Of a stretch of DNA of 64,000 nt, positions 1 to 9,913 are shown piece after piece (position 1 is the stretch's first letter; every line of letters begins with the position of its first letter). The DNA lies in the NCBI GenBank assembly GCA_014706385.1, contig JACGZH010000005.1, positions 1,488,001 through 1,552,000 of the forward strand, in the 5' to 3' direction. The position numbers and the translations under genes are program-made. This DNA is from Phaffia rhodozyma (Eukaryota; Basidiomycota; Tremellomycetes; Cystofilobasidiales; Mrakiaceae). The notes beneath the pieces were generated by a model. That model had not been told where the DNA came from. It searched no databases and worked only from the letters and a program-made list of their open reading frames with translations.

Positions 1-376
1 TCGGCCTGGACGGATCAAGTCAATTGTACAAGACGGAACTGTTACTCGAGAACTAAAAGACAGGTCTGACTATGAGAAGATACATGAACCTATGTCGAAC
101 GAACCATGACGAGAGCTTCTTTCATCCATAATATATCACTCTCGCTCTGATCTTCCAGCGAGATGTAAGTTGCCTGGTTTGCCATTTGTCTTGAGAAAGA
201 GTGTGTGAATGATGTTGATGATGGAAGGAAGAACGAAAGTACAGGGTGCTGGGCAAAATGTTGACTTATCTGGTTAGTATCGCGACAAACCGGGTCATCC
301 AAATATTACCTGCTCAATTTGTTGATATGCGACATTGACTGCCATCCTACATCCGTTTCATCGTCAGCTTTCAAAG
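1..376. other. left-edge non-coding stretch
   Basis: No convincing gene is visible here. Short open frames have no recognisable protein features. It is probably the 5' flank of LAS1 and possibly the tail of a gene outside the window. Confidence 0.4.
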
Positions 377-2376
377 ATGCCTATGCCTAGAAAAGTCCCT
401 TGGAGGTCGCTCGATGAGCTTGCCCAGGTGCAGGGATGGATATTCGACAATGAGCATGATACTCAAGCCCGACAGCAAGGGCTTAATAGAGTCTGTCTTC
501 TTTCCTTCACCTCTCCTTCATTCACTGCTTCCATTGTCTATTTCCTCTTCCTTGCCTAATCGAGCTCCTTCATTTGCTGACTCTTATCACACAGCTCAAA
601 ACATGGGTTCATCTTCATCCGTCTACCCATCCAATCGCCATCTCATCCGCTCTCTCTCTTCTCTCTTCACTTTCCCTCCTCACAACCGTACCCCGTCCGG
701 ACCCTCATTCGATCCGACTTTCTCTTGCAGCTTCACTCGTCAGGTTCATCAATACCCTTGTCGACCCGTATCAGACCGGCCAATTTGCTAGACCGATAGC
801 GATGATCTCAGCAGAACTCGGTATTCCTGGCTGGTTGGTCGAACTGAGACATGCAGGAACGCACGAAAATTTGCCGTCTTTAGAGGTCTTAACGGAGGGT
901 AGTCAAGAGGTTAGTTCTAATCATCGATTTAATCAGGAGAAATTATGCCTATAACAATAAATACTTAAAAAAATTGTTTATCGAACAGGCGTTAAACTAC
1001 CTGAATGTATCGTTCTTTCTGCCGACGCTTAACCTGTCATCTCAATCGTTCGAAACAATGCACACCGTCTCTCCATTCTTCCAATCGCACAAAGCGCTCC
1101 TCCCGAGCCTTCTCAAACAATACAAAACTCTATCGAAGTCGATCACTAAGGACCACTCAACTTCTCAAACTTCTTTTAGGCAGCTTCAGAGAAACATTCT
1201 TAGATGGTTGGAAATGGCAGAGATGAGGGGAGGCGTGGGGATGGGAGTGAAAGTGTTAGCGGAGGCCTTAGTAGGATTCGAATCGGATCAAGAAGGGCTG
1301 TATGATAGAATTGAGGCTGGTGGTTTGATACCTATCTCAAAAAAGTCAGTTTATCGGGCTTGAACTAATCCTTGCACCATCAGACTGACCGCTTTCAACG
1401 ATAAAACAACTTAACACAGGAAACGGTCTTCCTTCACTCCCGAGACACCTTATCCTCCTTCTTTGCTCCTCGAGATCTACACACCTCTTCTCACACTTAT
1501 TCCTTCAACATATCCCTCGTTCGCTTCTACGCTCGCTTACACAATTATAACTGTTCTTGAGAATCCGAGGAGTAGGCGTGATAAAGACGACGGGGAGGAT
1601 ACATTGGCGAGCTGGTTGGTTTGGGTGTTCGATAGGTTACTTGAGGATGAGGATAGGACGGGCGTCGTTAAAGACTTGATCAGAAATGCTTGGGATAGCG
1701 AGAGGTGATTCCTTTCCTCTTTTGTATTTTTCTTAAAGTCTGTTCATTGAACTTTTTCCTTTTCCTTTTGGAAAACAAATAGGTCAAGGAAAGTCCTCCG
1801 GGCAATTTCGCTTAGCCATCCGAATTTCGAATTTGAAGTATCCAGCCTACTAGATATGCTTGAATCAAAACTTGTCCGTATCCTCGCTCGTCTTTCTGTT
1901 TTCCAGCTTGTCTCTTCTTTCCTCCAGAATGTCGCTTCTCATTCCTAAGCTTTACACCCAATAAATAGGTCCCGGTTCAATATGCCCCGCTTGAGGATAA
2001 GACAGAAGATTCCGATGATCTTTTGGGCGAAATGGAAGCTCGGCTCGAACAAATCCGGAATTTGGTCTGTCTTCTCTCTATTCTCTCTCTAATCATCTCT
2101 AGTCATCGTTAGTCGACGCCTTTTTTTTGGAGTCATTACTAACCCCCTGAATTATCGATTCTTCGGGTATATCAGACGCGCCAAGGTCCAGGCATGCCTA
2201 CAACATCGGGTATTTCTAATCAACCAACTGCTTCGTCTTTTGCTCCATCACCTCCCCATCCTAAAACGCAAACAGATTCAAACCTAGAAAACAGGTTGAG
2301 TGAAGCAGGATGGTCGGTCGTTTCCGAAGAAGAATGGGGTGAAGGTTTACCGATGGGATCATGGATCGAAGTTTAA
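377..2376 (+). CDS. LAS1: Las1-like ribosome biogenesis endonuclease subunit
   Basis: Las1 is the HEPN endoribonuclease that, with Grc3, cuts ITS2 during 60S maturation in the nucleus. The N-terminus (VPWRSLDELAQVQGWIF) and the segment PGWLVELRHAGTHENLPS match the Las1 family; the latter holds the HEPN-type R-x4-6-H catalytic motif (RHAGTH). I chose ATG 377 because MPMPRKVPWRS matches family N-termini; ATG 335 is upstream and in frame. Coding exons are about 377-490, 594-908, 989-1345, 1421-1706, 1783-1874, 1969-2063 and 2176-2376, all with GT-AG joins. The C-terminus is Ser/Pro-rich and ends GSWIEV. It is convergent with the transporter gene, 244 bp apart. Confidence 0.85.
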
Positions 2377-2620
2377 TGAACATGAATCTATTGGAGGGCA
2401 TACAGACACTTTCTTGTTTGGGGTTCTCATTTTCTTTGTTGCGTCGAACTTTGTTAAGGTCTTTGGTATCGAAGGCTAGAGGAAGACCCAGATCCAAAAT
2501 ATTTATGAATAATCGAATAGATTCAAAAGGTAGAAAGAATTTGACGATAGAGAGCTTAGAAGGCGACCATTCGAGAATGTGTCCACATGTTTCAAGCAGC
2601 GGAATATAAGCCTGTTCCAA

Positions 2621-4477
2621 CTATAGATCCCAAATCCCACAGTCATCATCATCGTCGGTACCCAAACAAAAATTGGTTAACGGAATTTCGCTCTCGTGAC
2701 TAAGTTCGGAAGCTAGGAATATAGAAACGAGTACAGGTAGGAAATAGAAGATCACGTACCCATGACGAAAGACCCACCAAGGATCATACCCCAACTCAAG
2801 TTCTCAAATCCCTGGAACCACCAAACCGAGAGGAGGAGAGAGAACGCCTTCCGGACCGTCAAGATCAATGACAGCGTCAAATTCGAAACTTTCTACACAT
2901 TTCGACCCCCCCATAGCAAACAAAACAATCGAACGAAGAGATTGTTATCGCAGTGAGTGTGTTTCAGCGCATCGTGATGAAACCTAAACGTACACTTGTC
3001 AATCGGTTGACACCACCTACGCAGACTGCCTGCGTCAGAACGTTCACACCGACCCACGCCCAAACTCTGGGTAGAGGTAACTCGATCAATAGGTCTACGC
3101 CTATATATTTCAAGATGTTAAATATTTGATCGGGCGACCAGAAAGTGAGAGCGCCCTTCTCGCCTTTATCGAACGTGTCGACGAGGAAGGCCATGGCAGA
3201 GGTAGGAACGAATGGAGAGAGAGATAGTTGAAGGGGAGGCGAAGCGTTGAGCTCTCGACAAGTTGCCGGGAGAGAAGGCAAAAGTGGAGCAAACAAAGGA
3301 AGAGATAGAAAATGCTATGTTTTATATCCGGAAAAGAGTAGACAAGGTTTGGAGTAAGAGTGTCGAATGGCACCAAAAGAAGATTGACATTAACGTGAGA
3401 TACGAACCGAATAAAACAAGCTTTCCTGCCAGCAATCTCTACCATGTAATTTGAACGTTTTTTCCTGCCAAATACCTAAAAATGCGCCGATGAAGAGCGC
3501 GAGAGTGAGGATACCAATACCTTGGAGATATTGGGGATCGAAAGCTTGCCATGCTGCCGATAGTGAGAGGCCTGCCGCGCTTGGGCTGTCGACCTTGCCA
3601 AGCGAAGACGGCGATGATGCACGTGGCGATCGAGGGGGAGCGGAGAAAGTGGCAAGGACGATACCAATGGAGACAAGAAAGACAGAGACGATTTGGATGG
3701 GGGTGTAACGCTTGTTATTGAACATGTAGTTTGTGAGCATCGAAATCGCCAGACCTGTGAATCATGTTTAATCAAGTGATGGTCAATACGACAAACGTAT
3801 GTGACGTGTTCCTAGGGAGTAAGAACATTACCTCCTGACCGGAAGATGATATGTAGAGCGACAGGAATCTGAGTGATGATGGGGAGGTTAATTCTTTCCA
3901 TGTGAAATCCTCATTGACTAGTCTGATATTAGAAACAGAAGTAAAGAACCTAGACATACATGGAAACCGAATGCCCAGTTGTTCAATGTGCTCACAGTGA
4001 AGTAAAGAGCTACCTGAACGAGCCATCTTGTGATCGGCACCTTACGTTTCTTCAAACGCGGTATCCAACTCGAGTGAGTCTCAAGTTTGACCTCACCGTC
4101 TTTCTGAGTGACTTTGCGATCATAGGTGAAGGTGATGTTCGAAGGTAGGGATTGACAAGCGACAAAGATGAACTGGATGAACGTTATGAAAGGACTGTGG
4201 TACGATACAGGAAAGGTCGAAAAGACAACCACAAAGAAGTCAGTATGAGGTTCATCAGCAGACATCCGAAAGACTAGAACCAACCCAAGGCTGGAGTTTT
4301 CTTTGAGAATGGATTCCAAGGCAAAGACGTTGCTGATGGAATTTACATCATTCGGTCAGCTCCGGTGATCAGGATAAAGTAAGAGACAAGGAATGGACAC
4401 TCTTACGAGCCACATCCTCCAAACACAAAAGCCACTGGGGACAATACTGAAGTCAACTGAGGTGAACAGAGAGACAT
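2621..4477 (-). CDS. YEA4: UDP-N-acetylglucosamine/UDP-sugar transporter, SLC35B4/Yea4 type
   Basis: A multi-pass nucleotide-sugar transporter of the UAA/SLC35B family, expected in ER or Golgi membrane to supply UDP-GlcNAc for chitin and glycans. The start at 4477 gives MSLCSPQLTSVLSPVAFVF followed by GGCGS and, across an intron, NVFALESILKENSS, which is the SLC35B4 N-terminal pattern. Later segments include LVQVALYFTVSTLNNWAFGF, the repeat-type SMLTNYMFNNKRYTPIQI, and LTLALFIGAFLGIWQEK. The last exons read SLILTVRKAFSLLLSVWWF and end GTDDDDCGIWDL. At least seven exons are needed; the join after LFYS (about 3390-3256) is uncertain. It is divergent from the Laa2-like gene. Confidence 0.75.
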
Positions 4478-4908
4478 GATTGATGTCTTACTGAATTGAT
4501 AGGAGAGAGGGAGAGGTAGAAGAGAGCAAGATGAACAGAGATGTCAAACAGAAAGAAAGCAGAAGCTTTCAAAGTTACATCGGGAACAGTTCGGAATTGT
4601 ACCGAAGAGATTTCCTTAATCATCAACTATAGTACATTCCTTCTCTTCACCACAAGAAAGAATTCGAACGTCTTGGTCAGAAGGATAGCATCTATTTGTC
4701 AATGTTGTTCATTAGATCGATGTCATCGATCAGACAAGATTCCAAGCCAGAGAGAGATGAGATGTGAATGATAGAACAGGACGTTTTCCCCTGATGTATG
4801 ATTACAAACTGTTTCTAATACTATACTTCGTTCTCTTAATGAAAGATCATCGTCACCTGCACCAACTTTCGTCTCTTCAACCACCACGCCGGGTTGTTTC
4901 AATCTCTA
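4478..4908. promoter_or_regulatory. bidirectional promoter region, transporter / Laa2-like gene
   Basis: A 431-bp region between divergent starts. No gene is visible and I found no distinctive motif in it. Confidence 0.45.
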
Positions 4909-6813
4909 ATGGACATCCTCACTTCATCTCCCGAACAAGAGAAGGAGTCACCTTGGGCAGACGCTCCATCTTCTCCACCTTCACCTACTGTTCGACTTGA
5001 GCAGTTTCCTTCTCAGCTTGACTTCTCTCCCGTCTCACTTCAACTCGATCAGCCAGAGAGTGATGGCCAACAACCATCACCAACGACTGAACCAACGCGA
5101 GACTCTGCATCAAGTCCTTTGAAACCAGCAGACTCATCTAGTTTCACTATTCCTCCTCCGTCAAACTCCTTTCCAACAGACGGATTCAACGATGATGACG
5201 ACGATGGCTTTGATTCGTTCGACGAAGAATCAGCACCAGTTCCGGTCGGATCCAATCCCAACAACGGGTTTCCCACTGATGATGATTTCGGAGATTTCGG
5301 AGATTTCGATGAAGGAGCAGACGGGGGATTTGGTGATATGGCCGATGGAGGATTTGATCAAGTACAGGACGAAGGGTTCGGTGACTTTGATAAGGAGGTT
5401 GAGACTGCTCCTGTTCATGTTCCACCTCCGCCGAGTATCGTAAGTGTATCGCTCTCTCTGAAACTCGAAGCAGAAATTATGCACATCAACTTACAATCCT
5501 CATACCCTTTTCTGCTCTCTCTATTTGATACACAACTATTTCTCAAAAGCCATCACTGAGACTCGCGCCGTTCCCTGATCTCCAGACCTTACGCTTTTCT
5601 CTGGAACGGATCATTAGCCCGATATATCCAAACATAGATCCAGAAGTAAGCATGACTGGGGAGGATGTCAGGGACGTCGCCGGTCTTAGTCAGGTCTTAG
5701 TCGATGAGAAAAGGCAAGTTCACATTTAACCTCAATCCGGTCTTTCTGTCTGTCTTAATCATCATTCGTCACCTAACTCGTCCAGTTCGTTCTCTTCTCC
5801 GCAACTTCAGTCGAGCGCTGTACAATTCGTTGGTTGATCCTGTACCGTTACGTCCACTGGACTGGACGCGTAGTCGAGTGAGAAGGGAACATCTCATATC
5901 GCTTGGTGTACCTGTGAACCTGGACGAAGTCTGTCTTTACTCTTTAGCTGTCTGTCGTTTCTAAGATCGACAGGCGCATCTGCTGATGTATATTCTCTGT
6001 CTTTCACAGGTAGCAACCTCGAGGCAACCTACCCTTCCGCCACTGATGATCAAAACCCGACTCGCCAATAGTGCACATCTCAATCAACATTCAAACCAGC
6101 CGATGCGACCTCAGTCTACCCCACCAGGTGATAAATTATATTCTGGCCCGAAGCGAGCAAACACCATTGGTCATCCCCATCATAATGCTTCGTCCTCCCA
6201 TTCTAGCCCGACGTCGTTGGACGTACCCAGACGAGCTGGATCAACAAATCAAGGAGTTCGGTCTGGAGGAACGAGCCCCTATCGGACGGCAGGAGGCGTC
6301 GTCGGACCGGGATCAGATGTCGATCTGGGAGCAAAGGGTCGGAAAGCGAAAACGTACGGTTTAGGAAATATGCCAGAGGTCGGATGGGAGACTATGGAGG
6401 AGCTCTGCTTGATGGAAAGTGGTGAGTTCTTCTGACTGTGATCATTCGGTTTTCAACATGACGTTCCGTCCTGGATTGATTCATCAAATCTGACCCGTTT
6501 GATACTTCTCTTTCGCCATAAAATTCCAGACTCTCTGTCCTTGCTCTCACTAGATAAACTAGAGTCTCTTCAAACCGAACTGTCGACCCGTTCCTCCCAA
6601 GCTTCCAATCTCCTCTCTTATCTTCTCCAACTCCGCGATGCTCAGCAAGACGAATCGATTGTGTCGAACGGGATGATTGCAGAATTGGTGATGAGTGCTC
6701 AGAAAGCAGCTTTGGCAGGACGAGCGGGCACAGCAGGAGGTGTCAACGGGAACGGATCAGGCGGAGGTGGAGGTTGGAGAAGGAGTGTCGTGGGAGGCAG
6801 TAGGGGAGGTTGA
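4909..6813 (+). CDS. Laa2/aftiphilin-like clathrin-adaptor accessory protein (DUF5102-like)
   Basis: The N-terminal half is acidic and Pro/Ser-rich with repeated DFGDF and GFGDMADGGF-like motifs, the kind of acidic phenylalanine motif that binds AP-1/GGA adaptor ears. The conserved segment RPLDWTRSRVRREHLISLGV resembles fungal Laa2/DUF5102 proteins, distantly like aftiphilin, which act with Laa1/HEATR5 at endosomes and the trans-Golgi. Exons are about 4909-5440, 5550-5713, 5811-5929, 6010-6419 and 6531-6813. The second intron uses a GC donor. A predicted coiled region SLDKLESLQTELSTRSSQAS follows, and the C-terminus is Gly-rich. The family call rests on motif memory, so it is tentative; that it is a real gene is well supported by consistent splice joins. 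The 3' end is only 79 bp from that of MSS1. Confidence 0.6.
5714..5810 (+). other. GC-AG intron in the Laa2-like gene
   Basis: The join AAAAG|GCAAGT ... CTTCAG|TCGAGC keeps the frame as VDEK-SRALYNSL. No GT donor nearby does so. The donor matches the usual GC-AG consensus AG|GCAAGT. Confidence 0.7.
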
Positions 6814-6892
6814 TTAATGCGACGAGGAGGATAATATGAAAGATCAAGTTTTCTCAGACTTAAAAGAAGGAACAACATGCTCTTCATATCAT

Positions 6893-6900
6893 TTATTTGC
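6893..6900 (-). other. MSS1: 8-nt terminal coding exon of MSS1
   Basis: The preceding exon ends TGT ATC G at 7000. A 99-nt GT-AG intron (6901-6999, ending CATGTCTAG) leads to GC AAA TAA, giving C-I-G-K-stop. This reproduces the conserved MnmE C-terminus, whose Cys is functionally important. Unspliced reading runs FCIGLSHPL and stops at 6932, and does not match the family. Confidence 0.75.
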
Positions 6901-9298
6901 CTAGACATGAAACCGTAGAAAAGTCAGCTCTTTACGATTGTTCGCCAAAGATGTTGATCGAAAAGCAAACAAGCAAGTCGGTGAGAGGATGAGACAAACC
7001 GATACAGAATTCGCCAAACAAGCGATCTAATACGTCTTCCAATCCAATTTCTCGTCCAGAGACCTTTCCAATCTCACGAGCTGCTAGGCGGAGGTATTCG
7101 GTTGCTAAAATGATATTGCTTGGTGGTTCAGCTGTTTTGTGAGGTTAGTCGAAAAACATTAGATTCAGGATGATATAAAAACGAGGGGAAGGTATAAGCA
7201 AACATAAAAATATGATAAAAGAAACAAGAGACAAACGACAAACCCAGGAACGATTGAAGATGATGTAAACTCTTCTGAAGATGATGTCGATGCCGTTGAT
7301 GAGTGATCAACGGACTTTCCTCTCCTGATCCTCCTTGTCCTGTTTCGAACCTATTGAATCTTATCGTTAAAATTGATAAACCTCGAATTGAGCGCAAGTG
7401 AAGAAAAACAGACGCACATCATTTTTACGCTCTTCCCTAAACCATCTGTTAAGAATCTTTCCAAGCCGTCATCTTTCTCCTCCAAACTGCCCACCCAAAT
7501 CTTGGTCCCTCTTGGCAGAAATTCGTGTACAATCCTCTCAGCTAATGCTTTTGGCGTGCAGCTTATTTCCGTTGATACTGAAATAGATGTCAATGCAGGG
7601 TCGGAAGCAGAGGGAACACGAGCCGGTATAGAGAACGAAGAAGGTAATAGATCAGACTGATTGAACAGAACGATCGTTCGTTCAGGATCAACCAAGTCGA
7701 TAACTGGACGGAGGTACTCCTGGGGCTGAGTCCATGGGTAGGCAAATACCGGTAAGGAGAGGACCAATATTCTGATATCCGACAGAACCACTCTATATAT
7801 CCAAGAGGTGTTTCAATCATCAGCAAGGTGAAGAAGCAAGGAAAGAGGGAAGAAAAGACGAATATCTTACTCGGCCTCGGCCTTTGCGATTCCTTTGGAT
7901 TCAATCTGATCTTCTGTTACCCTCAATCCAGCTGTATCACTTAAAATCACTTTGATGCCATCTAGATCTAAGGCGACAGAAACGATGTCCCTCGTAGTAC
8001 CCGCTATAGGTGAGACGATTGCGGCATCTCGTTGTGATAGATGGTTGAGGAGGGATGACTTTTGAAGTAAAAGATTGAGAGTTTATCATGGATGTTACAA
8101 ACGGGCTGTCTATCTGAAGCGAGTGAAATGAAACACTGACTTTTCCAGCATTCGGTGGACCAAAGATGCTGATCTTGACACCCGATCGCATAAGTTCTCC
8201 TCTTCGCGAGTCATTTAGATGTCCCTCCATCACCCGACACAGCTCTTTTGCTTTATCCCTGGCTAAGTAATGAGTGAATGTGAGCATCACATTCCTGATT
8301 TATCACAAAAAGTTCACAAATGAACTAAGGAATGACATGGGAAGAAGATGTTGACGAACCTTGTTCGAATACCTCGTCTCCAATATTGTCATCCTCTCCA
8401 AAATCAATCAAAGCTTCGGCGATAGCCATGGCATGAATGATATCTGTTCTTAACGCTTCATATCGAATTCTGTGATCTCCCTATAAGAAGTGCCTCGTGA
8501 AATATGCTTTTAATATGTTAGGCTCTCGGTGAGACGAAGAGATAATCTGAGACTCACCCCAGCCAATCCTCTGGCAAGTTTTCTCTGACCTTCAGTCTCT
8601 GCATCGATCAAATCCTTCAGACCTTCAACTTCTGTGAGGTCCATCCTGCCTGCCATGAACGCAGTCTTGGTGAATTCTCCTCTCTCAGCTGGCCGACAAC
8701 CATTGATTTGAGCAAGGGAGGACAGTACTTTAGAGATCACAGCTGTAGATGAGTGGGTATGTATCTCGAGAAGAGGCTCGGTAGTGAATGACTTGGGGGC
8801 TGAAGGTTGAGAGAGTCAACGTAAAAAGCCATGTCAGATCCTAACAGTTCTTCATATCAACCATAGTGAATTCGACTTGCCAGCAAAGTAGACAACTAAG
8901 CCTTGGTCAATGATCTCGCCATCACCATTGAGAGATGGCACCTTGATATCCCTAAGGACCATCTGCCTCGGCTGAGGGAGCTTCTCGCTTTGGTTTTGTG
9001 TTAAACCCTCTTTGTTAGGAGACGATATCATCAACCGCCAGACGTCTTGAACAGCTGGACCAGATATACGAATGACCGCTACGCCTGCTTTTCCTGGAGG
9101 AGTTGCTAGAGCAAAGATCGTGTCCTTAAATATAGGATCTTGTAACGATCGTCGATGAGGATCAACTCTCAGAAGAGCAGGAAGGCTGTCATGGAAGGCA
9201 CGCGTATTGTAAGCCTGGACTGGATTCCTAGAGAGCAGTCTCCGAGAACGAGCGCAGGCTAATGTTGACCAGACACGGGCTGAACAAAGTATTCTCAT
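6893..9298 (-). CDS. MSS1: mitochondrial tRNA modification GTPase MnmE/Mss1
   Basis: MnmE/GTPBP3 GTPase that with Mto1/GidA modifies U34 of mitochondrial tRNAs. The start at 9298 gives a basic presequence ([20 protein letters not shown]). It is followed by the MnmE N-domain ([20 protein letters not shown]), [20 protein letters not shown], and the G domain with G1 GPPNAGK, G2 TTRD, G3 DTAGLR and G4 NQSD (usually NKSD). The C-terminal helical part is [20 protein letters not shown]. The family's invariant FCIGK end is restored only by a final 8-nt exon at 6893-6900. One intron (8800-8880) has a GC donor. The gene is divergent from the lipase gene. Confidence 0.87.
8800..8880 (-). other. MSS1: GC-AG intron in MSS1
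   Basis: GTTGTCTACTTTGCTG|GCAAGT joined to CTTCAG|CCCCCAAGTC gives [17 protein letters not shown], the conserved MnmE segment. No GT donor restores this phase. Confidence 0.7.
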
Positions 9299-9913
9299 AG
9301 CTCTCTGCTTTGCAAGGTTCAGAACCTCAATATGAAAGTGAGAGTGAAAGACTATCAAGAAAAATCGTTTTTGGTAAACAAAATTCGTACGGTCAACACC
9401 GATTAGAACACACAACCATCAGCGCCATCACAGACAATCGACCGGACACACACAAAATTTCCCGAAAGAGCGTACAAACTTTCAGCTGGAAAGACGATCT
9501 TGGTTGAACAAGATTCAATTGTAGTCTTCCTCATCGAGATTCTTTTTCATGCTTGATCATTGATTCTGTCTCTCGAGGGTTGATCAAGTGATATCTCCCA
9601 TCAAGGCTTCCTCTCTATGTTGACCTTCCAACTGATCTGAATTCTTGTTTGCGAAACACACAACCATCTTCATCATCAGCATGGACTGCTTGGTTTCTTG
9701 ACGTGTTGATGTTTCTTAGTATATACAAGAACGTCAGGAACGACAATCAGAAGGAAAGCGTTCGATTACGTAATGATGAACTCGAGCATAAACGCGCTTG
9801 AGTTCCCAACACACGTTAGTAGACCAACACTGCCCATCATTCAAACTTGCATCGAACTCATCAGTCATATTGTAGACATCTAGAACACAAGAGTCCTGAT
9901 CGAAAAGGCCGTT
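9299..9913. promoter_or_regulatory. bidirectional promoter region, MSS1 / lipase
   Basis: A 615-bp region between divergent ATGs. A TATA-like TATATA lies at about 9720 on the + strand, roughly 190 bp before the lipase ATG. Nothing else is recognised. Confidence 0.4.

Noticed and set aside
5860..5875. Other ACGCGT sites (5867, 9197, 31302, 46330, 57476, 61918)
   Set aside because: Most are inside coding exons or introns, or far from a start, so not read as promoter elements.
6932..7000. Unspliced C-terminal tail of MSS1 (FCIGLSHPL...)
   Set aside because: It conflicts with the family's FCIGK end, which a good GT-AG intron restores.
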